A DNA stretch of 64,000 nt from Hondaea fermentalgiana (GCA_014084085.1 NPFB01000129.1:1-64000), one strand, 5' to 3'; counted from the stretch's first letter, positions 50,698 to 61,005 are shown. Numbers and translations: made by a program. The notes: generated by a model not told the origin, from the letters alone.

Positions 50698-53600
50698 TTA
50701 TTCTTGCTTTGCCTGTGCTAGCTGTGCCTCAAGAGAGCGTACGCGCTCCTCGAGACGCTTGATGCTCTCTACAAGTAGCGGGACCATACGTGAATACTGT
50801 ACAGCTAGAGTATCGTTGCCAATGACAACCTCTGGCACAACTTCAGCGACTTCCTGTGCCAAGAACCCGAGTTCGCGTCGCGAAGAATGAGAGGCCTTGG
50901 CATGGTACGAGATTCCCCTCAGCTTCCGCACCTTTTTAAGCGCGAGATCCCCATCGATACTTTGAATGTCTTCCTTGAGACGCGCGTCCGAGGCCTCTGC
51001 GATGCCCCCTGAGACGTGCATGCCGCCCATGCCAACATGAAGCTCTGTAATTCCATGCAGGGCACCACCATCAATCGTGACATTCCTCAAGTGGTGTCCA
51101 TTCATGTCAATTGGACCGGACATATTCATGGCGCCGACGCACTGGGTCTGCACGCACGAGTTTGAAGCGTCATGGTCCGCGGGTACGAGCACCAGCGCCG
51201 AGGATGCAGCTAGCGTTCCATTCGGCGTTGCTACAGTCACGCGAAAAGGTGTCCCTGCGCTCGCGTCATCGTGGGCGCTATTCGTGCCCTTGTCAGACGA
51301 GGAAGCGTCCATGTACGCCAAATTTTCCGCACGGAAACTACCTGCTGCAAACTCAATATCAGGACCGACATGAATGTCTGCTTCCGCCGTGAGCGACCGC
51401 ACACCTGTGAGACTTGCTCCAGAGACAGCAGGAGCATTTGGAGTGGACCATTTCTCGCCATCATGCACAAAGAGCGACATGACACCGGGAGCCAACGTAA
51501 AGGTGACGGACGATGCCGTTGTTCTTTGTGCCGCGGCTTGCTCCGACACAACTTCTAAGTCGCCTTCATCAATGGCATTTTGCACCAAGAGCCACTCGCC
51601 GCTTTTTGCTTCAAGAGGTAAATGCATGACAGAGCCTTTTCCTTGGACGCGAACAAATGAGGAAAGCAAAGAATCCTTTGCTTCGGCGGTAGATGCCGCG
51701 TCAATTGTCTGGGCAGTCGTCACAAATTTGCCATCAAAAACCACATCTGAAAGAGCATGCACAGAGACGTTGAGAAACGCGTGACGATCCGAAATCTTGA
51801 TTGCGGACTCACCAATTTGCAAAGCGCCATCGTGCTCATTTGCCCAAAGGCCCAGCGAGCTATTGGCGAGACGAAGAGCGCGTAAGCCCCGAATTTCGCT
51901 CTGCACGAGGCTGACGCCTTGTGCAGGCCACTCTGCATGCGTAACATTCACAGTCGAAATGGCAATTTCTTGATTGGAATTCTCAACCTTGCTGCGCAAT
52001 GACATTGCGCCCGAGCCAAGAGAGAAGCGCGTGTGAGACTGACGATCTACAAGTTCCACATTTTTCTCGAGTCCAAGCTCTCCGGATTGCGAACGGAACC
52101 GAAGTCCCTGATGCGAGTCGAAAACGGTCGTACCTGCGTCACTTGTCGGGTCTTTGCTGGGGTATATTGTGAGCAAGTCCCCGACTTGCAAAGCGGTTTC
52201 GTTCCACTCGACAGCATTTTCACCAAGCAAGATTCGGCCAGAGAGAATAGAAGCGGTACCTGAAACATTGAGAGTCCCCTCCAATTGGGCAGCGCCTTGC
52301 ACCGTGGTTGAGCCTGCGACATGGAGGGTTTCGAGTGAAGCAAATGCGTCAACACTGAGGTTCCCGTGAACAAGAGCATCCTGGCCAATGGAGATATTCC
52401 CATGAACTTTCATTTCGCCATGCGTATGCACATCTCGTGCCACAGCAAGCGAAGCATTGGCACGAATATCGTGGAAAAATTCTGTTGCGCCATCGACATC
52501 GAGGCGCAGCAACTTATCCACATGCAGCCCACCATGGAGCTCGAGCTCGTCGAGCACGACGACCTTGCCTTGAATCTCGAGGCTCGTACTTTCTTGGCTG
52601 TCATCCTCCGAAGTGATCACGGCATTGATGGCCGCTGTGCCATCCGTGCCAAAGACGATACCATCGCCGACAGAGATGGACCGCTCCACGCCAAGTCCTC
52701 CCTGAAGCACCAGCGCGCCTGTTTCAGTGGAGGTAGACTCTGTGGGGCTGGTGATGACAACGTTGCCAGCCAGACTTACATCGGACCCCACGGCCATAGT
52801 GCCGGGAACATTGAGCGAAGAGGTCTTGCCCAGGACCACATCGCCCTCGATACCAACCATGTCTCCAAAAAGTGCAGCTCCCGAGACAGCCATGGAGCCC
52901 TGCACGGCTGCGGCTTGTTGCTTTGCATCGAAAGACACAAAGGCACTCCCATCTTGCGCGGCAATCTCGAGCGAGGAAGTGGCGCTACCTTTCTTTGGGG
53001 AAATGCGCAAGCTGCCCTGCAGGGCAACACTGCCGGACTCTGCTGCAACATTGAGCGTATCTGCACCGAGTACGGCATCACCGGCAACGCGGAGACCGCC
53101 TTCGCCGGCCGAGACTGTGCCTTGAACATCAAGATCACCGCCCAGCGCAGCATTTCCCCCAACACTCAAACGGCCCAAGGTTTCAAGAGCCGTCGATGCT
53201 CGCAGAGTTCCGCGCGTGACAATATCCCCAGCTTCCAGACGAAGTCCACCTTGTTCAAGTGTCACTGAGCCCACGCCTCCCATTTTTAAGTTTCCAGAGG
53301 CGAGCACGACATCGCCATTGAGCACAGAAAGTCCTTGGTGCAGCTTTGCTTCTCCGAGGACTTCTTGCTTGCCGCTAATATGGACGGATCCCCCTTTAGC
53401 AATGTCGATAGAGCCCCCATTCAGCTGAAGGTGCCCATTTTGGCCGAGCGTAAGGTTGACATTGTCGGCAAGGTCCATTGCACTCTCGTGTAGTGTAAGT
53501 TTGGTGATGGCCTTGATACGAGCCTCGAGGCGCCCCGAGACCTGATTCGCCTGCACAGGGCCATGAACGAGGGCAGCGATTGACGCCAATGTGGACCAGT

Positions 53601-54390
53601 TCGCTCCATCGTAGGCTTCAAAGGCCATTTCTCCAGCAACATCATCCTTGAGAGCGATTTGTGGAACGTGAGGTGAGGTACCGCGCGCGCGACGCAGCTG
53701 AAGTCGCGGGAAAGAAACTGTCGCCGCACCGACCTGCGTGAGCGATAGGCGACCGCCTTCGTCGATGCGCATACTTTGTGGAGACGCACGCGAGCTTACC
53801 TGCAGGACAGCGCTTCCGTCAGCCGCGTCAATCGCTTTGGTGCTCTGTGAGAAGGACAGTCCCCAAAAGAGACCTTGTGCATTGAAATAGAGATTGGCGC
53901 ACTGATGAGAGGTAGCATCGCCGAGTCTGACGGCAGCACTTGCAAGCGAACTTTCTCCTGCCCCTTTACCCTGCTGCTGCACGCGTCCCTCGAGGCGAAG
54001 CGCAGAGGTGCCCTCGGTGTTGGTTGCGTCGATTTGATGCTTGGGATCCTTGGAGCCAATGGCAAGGAACCCTTCGTTTGTCAAGTGCATGCGCGTCTCC
54101 AGCTGTTTGTCTTTACCCTTTGCCACTCCATCTGCACGAGGCAGAGACACGCGAAGGTCATGCTTTTCTGGGACATGCTCAATCGCCGCTGAGAGTTTGT
54201 CTTGCGCGTCCCAGAACTGCACGCTACGCGGCTCGTTGTCCGCTGCCTTGGATCTTATGTTAAACGTGCACGCACCCTTTTCATCATCCGTGCACCATCC
54301 GTATGCGCTTGTGCAGACCACCGCGAGCGCCAACGCCGCCAGCAGGTAGCGCGTACTCCGCCGTGGGACGCGCGTCCCAACCGTTGACAT
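50698..54390 (-). CDS. Secreted repeat protein with C-terminal peptidase S74 intramolecular chaperone domain
   Basis: A 1230-residue protein with a signal peptide at about 14-32 (YLLAALALAVVCTSAYG). Residues about 85-1000 are dominated by short Gly/Val/Leu repeats (LSVGGNAALGGDLDVQG type, with VHGNISIG and VHGNLSV) that suggest a beta-helix or fibrous stack. The C-terminal 97 residues form an S74 (ICA) domain. It has SDARLK with Ser1134 and Lys1139 at the +5 spacing of the Ser-Lys dyad, then LRGISYHAKA, ELGFLAQEVAEVVPEVV, and a terminal coiled coil (ESIKRLEERVRSLEAQLAQ). In phage tailspikes and in animal MYRF this domain trimerises the protein and then cleaves itself just before the Ser. There is no membrane segment. 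The ATG at 54388-54390 is used, not the GTG before it. Biological role unknown. Confidence 0.88.
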   Translation of the reverse strand: MSTVGTRVPRRSTRYLLAALALAVVCTSAYGWCTDDEKGACTFNIRSKAADNEPRSVQFWDAQDKLSAAIEHVPEKHDLRVSLPRADGVAKGKDKQLETRMHLTNEGFLAIGSKDPKHQIDATNTEGTSALRLEGRVQQQGKGAGESSLASAAVRLGDATSHQCANLYFNAQGLFWGLSFSQSTKAIDAADGSAVLQVSSRASPQSMRIDEGGRLSLTQVGAATVSFPRLQLRRARGTSPHVPQIALKDDVAGEMAFEAYDGANWSTLASIAALVHGPVQANQVSGRLEARIKAITKLTLHESAMDLADNVNLTLGQNGHLQLNGGSIDIAKGGSVHISGKQEVLGEAKLHQGLSVLNGDVVLASGNLKMGGVGSVTLEQGGLRLEAGDIVTRGTLRASTALETLGRLSVGGNAALGGDLDVQGTVSAGEGGLRVAGDAVLGADTLNVAAESGSVALQGSLRISPKKGSATSSLEIAAQDGSAFVSFDAKQQAAAVQGSMAVSGAALFGDMVGIEGDVVLGKTSSLNVPGTMAVGSDVSLAGNVVITSPTESTSTETGALVLQGGLGVERSISVGDGIVFGTDGTAAINAVITSEDDSQESTSLEIQGKVVVLDELELHGGLHVDKLLRLDVDGATEFFHDIRANASLAVARDVHTHGEMKVHGNISIGQDALVHGNLSVDAFASLETLHVAGSTTVQGAAQLEGTLNVSGTASILSGRILLGENAVEWNETALQVGDLLTIYPSKDPTSDAGTTVFDSHQGLRFRSQSGELGLEKNVELVDRQSHTRFSLGSGAMSLRSKVENSNQEIAISTVNVTHAEWPAQGVSLVQSEIRGLRALRLANSSLGLWANEHDGALQIGESAIKISDRHAFLNVSVHALSDVVFDGKFVTTAQTIDAASTAEAKDSLLSSFVRVQGKGSVMHLPLEAKSGEWLLVQNAIDEGDLEVVSEQAAAQRTTASSVTFTLAPGVMSLFVHDGEKWSTPNAPAVSGASLTGVRSLTAEADIHVGPDIEFAAGSFRAENLAYMDASSSDKGTNSAHDDASAGTPFRVTVATPNGTLAASSALVLVPADHDASNSCVQTQCVGAMNMSGPIDMNGHHLRNVTIDGGALHGITELHVGMGGMHVSGGIAEASDARLKEDIQSIDGDLALKKVRKLRGISYHAKASHSSRRELGFLAQEVAEVVPEVVIGNDTLAVQYSRMVPLLVESIKRLEERVRSLEAQLAQAKQE

Positions 54391-55468
54391 CACCTTCTGT
54401 TCGAAGTTCTGCAGAGGCAGCCGACGGCAGCGCGCTCGCTGGAGCGAAGTGGACGAAAGAGGTGGCTGGACAGGACAAACGGCCGCACAAGCTCGCGCCT
54501 GCTCGCAACGCTTGCTCCTCGCTCGTGCTTTTCGCGAGCGAGCTCAACGTATGGAGCAGAAATTCTGCATTGCTTTGCTTTTGCTTCCATTGCGCAACCC
54601 TTTTTCTTTTCTTTCTCGCTTTTGCGCAACCCCTTTTGCGCAATGGGATGATGATGAACGCTGATCAGAGCCGAGATGAGAGTGGCAACCTTCATCTTCA
54701 GCCTGCAGCCTGCAGAAGCAACTGCGGCCTGCAGAAGCAGCATATAGCTGCAGCAGAGGAGAGAAGGCATCTTTCGAAGGACTCGAGATCTTATCAACAG
54801 CTGCGGCCAGCTTGGAGGCGGCTGGCCTTGAGATTAGCGTCTTCTCGGTGATGTTGAATCAATGAATGAATGGTCAGGTTCAAGCATTTTGCCCGTCTCA
54901 AGCTGCAGCTGCTACTGGCAAGACTTCCTGAGTTTCGACAGCGGTAGCGGTTGTTCTTTAACTTTGGCACCAATCCCGCAAACACGCTCGCACGCAAACA
55001 CGCGCGCTAAGCAGATGCACGCGCAACATTCAGTGTTTTCGTGGGCAAAAAAATCGAGGATCACAAACAACAACAACAAGTTCAACATTCACGACAACCT
55101 GCCGCTCCACGCTCGAAGAGGCGAACAAGCTCGTAGAGACAAACAAGCAATCGACATCGTTTCACCGCGACCCTCGAGCAGCGCATACAGCTTGCTTGCT
55201 TGTACTTGGACCTGCGAAGAAGAAATCGTGTAGAAAGCGCAAGAAAGATAGAAAGAAACATCATCGCCGGACCGACCGACCAGAGGCAGATCAGATACTC
55301 GCAACGAGTTCATCTCTGTCGCGCGCAGAACAAACGAGCAGAGACGCTCGCAGCTGGGGAGGCGGAGCTCGCGTGAGTGCGTGAACGCGTGCGTGCGTGT
55401 GTGACTTCTATAGGGCTTGTTGAACGAACGTCAGTCAGTCGAGAGACGAACGCGGCAAGACGCCAGCC
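54391..55468. other. Divergent intergenic region upstream of S74 protein and prolidase
   Basis: About 1.1 kb containing both promoters. CTGCAG-type repeats occur at about 54700-54755. Several short overlapping ORFs show no domain. No gene is seen. Confidence 0.5.
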
Positions 55469-57001
55469 ATGAGCAACGGAAGCGAGTTCCGAGGCGCACC
55501 GCCGCCCGTGGCGGGCAACGGGGCGAACGGGAAGTGGGCCGATGCCCTCGACCTGTACGAGGTGGACCTCGACATGTACAAGGAAAACCGCGAAAAGCTG
55601 GTGTCCAAACTCAAGGCCCGCGACGACGTTATCTGCAAGGATAACAGCATCGCCCTCTTTCAGGGTGGACCCGCGCCCACGAGATACGATTCTGACCACG
55701 AACCCATTTTTCGCCAAGAGTCCAACTTTTCGTACCTCTTTGGCGTGAAGGAGCCTGACGTGTATGGCGTTATTGAACTTGAGAGTGGCCGGACCACGCT
55801 CTTTTTCCCGAAGCTTCCCGAGTCGTACGCCATCGTCATGGGCGAAATTCGGTCCGCCGAGAGCTTTAAAAAGGAGTACGCGGTGGATGATGTGCGCTTC
55901 GAACCCGAACTACGCTCCTTTATCGAAGATCTCGATCCTAAAGTCATTTACACCACGCGGGGACTCAACAAGGACAGTGGCATCTACGCCAAGGAAGCCC
56001 ACTACGAAGGCGTCGAAAACCACCGCGTGGACAATGGCACTCTTTACGACGTGATTGTAGAGTGCCGCGTGATCAAGTCGGCGCGTGAAATCGCTCTGAT
56101 GCGTCACATCAACAAGATTAGCAGCCAAGCGCACTGCTGGATCATGACCCAGGCGCAGCCTGGCATGCGCGAGTTCCAGCTCGAGAGTCTTTTCGAGCAT
56201 TGGGGCTACTTTCGCGGAGGCTGCCGGCACCGCAGTTACACGAGCATCTGCGGCTGCGGCGGCAATGGTTCGATCCTGCACTACGGTCACGCTGGTGCAC
56301 CCAATGACGGCATCATCGAGCCGGATGATATGTGCTTGCTCGATATGGGCGCCGAGTATAAGTGCTACACGAGCGACATTACCTGCACGTTTCCCGTGAG
56401 TGGCAAATTCTCGGATGACCAACGTGCCATCTACGAGGCTGTCCTCGACGCGCAATGGACTGTCATGCGCGCCATGAAGCCGGGAGTTTCGTATGTTGAC
56501 ATGCACACGCTGGCGTACCGCGTCATCCTTACACATTTGTCGAAGCTTGGTGTCGTCAAGGGCGACATTGACGAGATGCTGGCTGCCGACCTTGGAGCTG
56601 TCTTTATGCCACATGGGCTCGGCCACTTTATGGGCCTTGACACGCATGACGTTGGCGGGCGCGCCAAGGGTCTTCCTGTGCAGACACGTCCCGGTTACAC
56701 GAGTTTGCGTTGCTGTGCAACGCTTGAGCCTGGCATGGTGCTCACCGTCGAACCGGGCGTTTACTTTAACGATTATTCGCTCGATAAGGCGCTTGCCGAC
56801 GACAAACAGGCGCATTTTATTGACGCCGACGCCCTCAAACGTTTCCGAAACACGGGAGGAATTCGTCTCGAGGACGACGTTCTCGTCACGGAAACGGGGG
56901 TTGAGAACATGACGCAGTGCCCGCGTGCCGTTGACGATGTTGAGGCCGTCCTAGCTGGCAAGCTGGACTACACCTCCACCTTTAAATCTTTTTCGTCTTA
57001 G
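55469..57001 (+). CDS. PEPD: Xaa-Pro dipeptidase (prolidase)
   Basis: A 510-residue cytosolic metallopeptidase that cleaves dipeptides ending in proline or hydroxyproline. It aligns along its length with human PEPD (493 residues): FRQESNFSYLFGV, YGVIELESG, LESLFEHWGYFRGG, then LHYGHAGAPND. The dinuclear metal ligands are visible in the pita-bread domain: Asp in CLLDMGAEY, Asp in TSDITCTFP, His in MPHGLGHFMGLD, Glu in LTVEPGVYF, and Glu in IRLEDDVLVTE. All five are present, so the enzyme should be active. Start is the ATG at 55469-55471. There is no signal peptide. Confidence 0.96.
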   Translation: MSNGSEFRGAPPPVAGNGANGKWADALDLYEVDLDMYKENREKLVSKLKARDDVICKDNSIALFQGGPAPTRYDSDHEPIFRQESNFSYLFGVKEPDVYGVIELESGRTTLFFPKLPESYAIVMGEIRSAESFKKEYAVDDVRFEPELRSFIEDLDPKVIYTTRGLNKDSGIYAKEAHYEGVENHRVDNGTLYDVIVECRVIKSAREIALMRHINKISSQAHCWIMTQAQPGMREFQLESLFEHWGYFRGGCRHRSYTSICGCGGNGSILHYGHAGAPNDGIIEPDDMCLLDMGAEYKCYTSDITCTFPVSGKFSDDQRAIYEAVLDAQWTVMRAMKPGVSYVDMHTLAYRVILTHLSKLGVVKGDIDEMLAADLGAVFMPHGLGHFMGLDTHDVGGRAKGLPVQTRPGYTSLRCCATLEPGMVLTVEPGVYFNDYSLDKALADDKQAHFIDADALKRFRNTGGIRLEDDVLVTETGVENMTQCPRAVDDVEAVLAGKLDYTSTFKSFSS

Positions 57002-57317
57002 GTTGTTATCCCAAAAAAGAAAGAATGAATGCCTCAATTTTAGCCGTATTCGGTCTTGAGGCGGGCCGTTCCTGCTGGCAGGCTGGACTAGGACCTACAC
57101 ACCGACCTTTTGTCTTGGTGTCTTCTAATCCCAGAGCAACCCTTTTCTTCTCCAGTTTGAGCCCAAGAAGGTCGCAGTTGCGCTTTGCATCTTCGCGCGC
57201 GGGCGACATCCGACGCGGCATAGGCCGGCAAGGCGACAGCGCGGCGTCGGCCCCCCGCGAGGTCAGCCTGACGCTAGCGCGCCGACGCGGCGCGGGCCGC
57301 CGCTTCATGAGGACGCC
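57002..57317. other. Intergenic DNA between prolidase and tail-anchored protein genes
   Basis: About 316 bases between two plus-strand genes. An out-of-frame ATG at 57307 lies 11 bases before the chosen start of the next gene and opens an overlapping Ala-rich frame to 57501. It could act as an upstream ORF if included in the transcript. Confidence 0.5.
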
Positions 57318-58706
57318 ATGGTCACCATCAACAGCACAAATAGTAGCAGCAACAGCAGCAGCAGCAGCAGTAGCAATAGCAGCAGCAGCAGCGGCGGCGT
57401 TGGCGGCGTTGGCGGCAGCGAGGATATCACGGGACCTCGGACGTCGCCACGATCGTCACCGCCAGGCTCGCCACGCGCGAACGGCGTGCAGCCGACGCTG
57501 ACGGTTGTAATTCCTGCTCGGCCAGAGGATTTCGACCGCTTCCAACGCAAGCGCGAACTGGGCTTGACAGCGCGACCACCAGGTCTCGAGCCTGTTGTAC
57601 AGTCACCACGCGAGAATGACTCCGTCATGGAGGCCCAGCAGCTTCCGCCTCAGCACCGTGCAGGCTCCAATGCACGACGCATGCCAGGTGCGTCGCTGTC
57701 AAATTGGTCCCAAACATCGTCCGACGCCGCCTCGGAGAGGAGCACCGAGCAGACTCTTGCAAACTTTCGCCAGGTGCGCGACTCCGAACAAAGTGATCCT
57801 CATGAGCGTGAAGCTTTGGTTCGTTCCAACCACGTAACGCTCTGCAAGCTCGAGGAGGAGCAGCATCTCTTGTATCTGGAACTTGAGGACCAGGAAGAGC
57901 TCCTCGAGAAGCTCGAGCAAGAGCTCCAGGAAGATCTTGACGTCATCGAGACCTGTCTCGACAAGCAACTTATTCCCATGTTTGAGCGCGTAGAGTCGAT
58001 GCACAACGATATCGTAAGTCGTGCGGATGAACTCGTCTTTTTGCAAAAGGAGGTCGAGCTTATCGTGCCCGGCGTTGTTGCCGAGCGCATCGAAAAACTT
58101 ATGGATCGAGTCAATAGCGCCGGTGAAAGCACTGCGTCCGAAGTGGAACTGGCACTACGAAACGTTCAAGAAAAGAAGGAAAAGGCGCTCGCCATGCGCT
58201 ATCTTCCGCGCTGGGTGTCATCCCGTTTCTTTAGTCAAGGAGAGCGCGATGTGCTCGATGACAATGAGGAAGACAGTCCCAAGAGCGACGCGGATGGGCC
58301 TGATGAACACATCAAAAGGAAGCATGACAAAAATGCGGACGGCAACCGCACCTGGAGCGCAAGAGATCGCGATTGGAACAGGCGTCAGTCTCAAGAGAAG
58401 GAGGGCGAACTTGGCGACAAAGAAGATGAAAGTATTATAAAGAATGCCACCATTGCTAACACAGGCGACGCGAAGGCCTCGGCCCTTCCAGATTCATCTG
58501 CTGATGATGAAGACAATAGCGAATTTAGCAAGCCGCCAAGTGACACAATCGCTCGCAGCGGGCCGCTCAAGACGATACAGCGTCTCGCACGTCTACTCTA
58601 CTCTCTCTTCGCGACCACGATAAAGCTGGGCGTCGTGGTTGCGGTCGCCGCTTTTCTGTTATCGACAGTTCTACTCGCGCAGGAAAGTGACCCCGAGCAC
58701 GCATGA
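57318..58706 (+). CDS. Coiled-coil protein with C-terminal membrane anchor
   Basis: A 462-residue protein of unknown function. Residues 1-35 are Ser/Asn and Gly homopolymer-like (encoded by AGC repeats), then Pro/Ser-rich. A long coiled coil at about 175-295 includes LLYLELEDQEELLEKLEQELQ and ERIEKLMDRVNSAGEST-like heptads. A charged region at about 310-415 follows. The last 35 residues contain a hydrophobic segment (LGVVVAVAAFLLSTVLLA, about 436-453) and a short polar end, the layout of a tail-anchored protein with a cytosolic coiled coil. Membrane tethers and SNARE-related proteins share this layout, but no family motif is evident. Start is the ATG at 57318-57320. Confidence 0.72.
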   Translation: MVTINSTNSSSNSSSSSSSNSSSSSGGVGGVGGSEDITGPRTSPRSSPPGSPRANGVQPTLTVVIPARPEDFDRFQRKRELGLTARPPGLEPVVQSPRENDSVMEAQQLPPQHRAGSNARRMPGASLSNWSQTSSDAASERSTEQTLANFRQVRDSEQSDPHEREALVRSNHVTLCKLEEEQHLLYLELEDQEELLEKLEQELQEDLDVIETCLDKQLIPMFERVESMHNDIVSRADELVFLQKEVELIVPGVVAERIEKLMDRVNSAGESTASEVELALRNVQEKKEKALAMRYLPRWVSSRFFSQGERDVLDDNEEDSPKSDADGPDEHIKRKHDKNADGNRTWSARDRDWNRRQSQEKEGELGDKEDESIIKNATIANTGDAKASALPDSSADDEDNSEFSKPPSDTIARSGPLKTIQRLARLLYSLFATTIKLGVVVAVAAFLLSTVLLAQESDPEHA

Positions 58707-59037
58707 CACTCAAGGAAAGGCGAAATACGTCCATCAAAACAGACCATTTTTCACTTTGCCGGCCACATGCTCTCTGCCGGTATTCCGCTGTGTTTTTACT
58801 GTTATTTGGTATGTTTGCCATCACTTGAGCACAAGCCAAATATTCGAACCTCCGAGGGAGAAATTCTAATTCCACCACCCTCCGCAATCATCACACTACG
58901 TTCACATACATACACGACGGTAGCCAGCTGGCAAGCGAAATGAGATGCGTCTGAATGCACAGAAAAATGTTTGACAAATAAAGTTACGAATACCGAACGT
59001 TGAGGGGAAGAAAATGGGAAAGAATTGTTTTCCCCTA
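58707..59037. other. Intergenic DNA between convergent genes
   Basis: Between the stops of the tail-anchored coiled-coil gene and the TTL-domain gene. AT-richer than coding DNA; should hold both 3' UTRs. No gene is seen. Confidence 0.55.
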
Positions 59038-61005
59038 CTACACGGCGCCAAAATCGGCACAAGCATTGTAAACGTCGCCTCGCTGGAACTCCTCAGCCTC
59101 GTTGAAGACCATCTCCCAGCCCCCGTAGGCATACTCGGAGGCAACTGTCAGGTCCGGGCCGAGCGATGATGGCTCGCGGTGCACCGCGGTGATGAGCTCT
59201 GTCATTTCATTCCAAATGGTAGGACCCAAATTCGTGCCAGGATAATCAGAAATGGTGGGATTTCCGTTGGCTTCAAGAAAGTGGATGTTTTGATCGGCGT
59301 CAATCATCCAGTCGAGCCCAAAGAGCATAAAGGCTCCCGGACGCCGCTTCAGACGCATGCGCGCAGCCTGAAAGACAAAATTTGTCGCACGCTTCACGTA
59401 ATGCCGAAAGTGATCATCCATAAAGTTGGCCGGAAAGTGAGCTTCCTGCGTCAGGTAGTCACCGAGCTGCGCAAAACTCCAGAAATGGCCCTCGGTGTTG
59501 TCCTGGACCTTGTGGTTCGTAATGTGTCCTGCGCGCGAAAAGCTCGAGCCCGAGTACGCTTTCGACGATCGTCGAATAAACCCCTTGTGGTAAAAGACGA
59601 TAAACGGCTTGGTTGAAGCAATGAGCAAATACGTGCGCAAATCAAACTTTCGGCCCTCAATGAGCTGTGGATTGGCAATGTAATCCATCATGATGTACCC
59701 GGCGCTGCCCTTTTTGTCCTTGGTGCACCGTCCGTACCGCTTCTTGATATCGTACTTTAGACCCTTGTAAATTTTGATATTCTTGCCGTGGTAAGACCCG
59801 CCGTCCTTGCCGATCCACAGCTTTTCCGCGTTTTCAGGGGCCATGGCAACTTTAAAGAAGCGCTCGCAGTCAACTTTCTCCCTTAAATTGTATTGCGGGG
59901 GGGAAAGCTTTAGCGCCGAGTACTCGCAGCCATGTTTGTTTGCAAGAGCAACTTTGCAGCGAAGTTGCGCGCCCTTGGTACCGCCAATGCATGAGCTCTT
60001 AGAAATTTGGCTAATCATTTTGCCTGTCGAACCCGGCACCTTAGAGATCGGCTTGGTCACGTAGAGCGCTACAGGTGCCGTAGGATCATATCGATGTCTC
60101 CAGCCGGCGTGTTCCCAGGCGTGGAAAAGACTGATAAACTTAGTGTTTACGACGCGAAAGGTCTTGTGCAGTTTGTTTGAAACCTGAGGCAAGAGCTCGA
60201 ATTTGCCATTCTCCAGCACCGAGAAGCCGAGCTCACTCGGCCGCACAAGCACAGGCTCGTCTTCCTCATCATCTTCGTCCTCGCCATCTTCAGCCTCTAC
60301 AAGCGGCTCGGACTCCCCGCGCTCTTCTTCGCTACGATCGACAACAAGACCAGCAAGTGCACCAGCATCTTCGCCCACAATTTCATCAGAGCTCGAATCG
60401 TCCTCTGTTTGCTCTGAAACCTCCTCAAGCACGTTCTCTACATCGAGATCGGCGACGCCATCGACGTTCGCCCGGCTCACGGGCGCGCTGTCACGGTCAC
60501 GGTGATAGTCGCTGTCCTTGTTGTTGTTGATGTTGTTGTTGTTGCCAACTGGGTTCTCTTCGTAGCCGTCAGGAGTCAGAGACACCTCGTCAGTCTCTTC
60601 GGGAGCCTCCAGATCAGACGGGCTATCCGCTAGAGGCTGCGACTCTTGTGGCTCTTCATGACGGAGAGAGGCGCGTTGCTTCTGGAGCGCGACCTGCTTG
60701 ATCTGCTCCACGGTTTCGTCGAGTTCGAGGTCTGGCTGTTTGTTGAGGCGCGCGTTTTCGCGCTGCAGGGCTTCTACGCGGCTCTGCAGGTCGGCGACGG
60801 CCTGATGCAGGCGTCCGAGCTCGCGATCATGCTCGGCTTGCCGCTCTTGGGCAGCGTCGTCGGCCTCTACCGCCGCAAAGAGCGCGCTCGGCTCGAACCG
60901 CTGCAGCGGGCCATTCTCACACGCCACCCGCCCGTCCAGGGCCAGCAGCGCCACTGCGCACAGGCAGACCAGCGACACCACGTCGCGGAACCGCACGAGG
61001 CCCAT
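59038..61005 (-). CDS. Tubulin-tyrosine-ligase (TTL) domain protein with N-terminal signal/anchor
   Basis: A 655-residue protein. Residues 8-28 (VVSLVCLCAVALLALDGRVAC) form a signal peptide or signal anchor. A coiled coil at about 50-110 and a long acidic linker (about 120-255) follow. The TTL ATP-grasp domain spans about 270-625. It shows WIGKDGGSYHGKNIKIYKG (about 396-414), YIANPQLIEGRKFDLRTYLLI (about 442-462) and LFGLDWMIDADQNIHFLEANGNPT (metal and ATP ligands). TTL-family enzymes ligate Tyr, Glu or Gly to tubulin and other proteins and are normally cytosolic. An entry signal for the secretory route is unusual; if it acts as a type II anchor the catalytic part would be luminal or extracellular. 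The GTG at 61092 is rejected in favour of the ATG at 61003-61005. Confidence 0.82.
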   Translation of the reverse strand: MGLVRFRDVVSLVCLCAVALLALDGRVACENGPLQRFEPSALFAAVEADDAAQERQAEHDRELGRLHQAVADLQSRVEALQRENARLNKQPDLELDETVEQIKQVALQKQRASLRHEEPQESQPLADSPSDLEAPEETDEVSLTPDGYEENPVGNNNNINNNKDSDYHRDRDSAPVSRANVDGVADLDVENVLEEVSEQTEDDSSSDEIVGEDAGALAGLVVDRSEEERGESEPLVEAEDGEDEDDEEDEPVLVRPSELGFSVLENGKFELLPQVSNKLHKTFRVVNTKFISLFHAWEHAGWRHRYDPTAPVALYVTKPISKVPGSTGKMISQISKSSCIGGTKGAQLRCKVALANKHGCEYSALKLSPPQYNLREKVDCERFFKVAMAPENAEKLWIGKDGGSYHGKNIKIYKGLKYDIKKRYGRCTKDKKGSAGYIMMDYIANPQLIEGRKFDLRTYLLIASTKPFIVFYHKGFIRRSSKAYSGSSFSRAGHITNHKVQDNTEGHFWSFAQLGDYLTQEAHFPANFMDDHFRHYVKRATNFVFQAARMRLKRRPGAFMLFGLDWMIDADQNIHFLEANGNPTISDYPGTNLGPTIWNEMTELITAVHREPSSLGPDLTVASEYAYGGWEMVFNEAEEFQRGDVYNACADFGAV

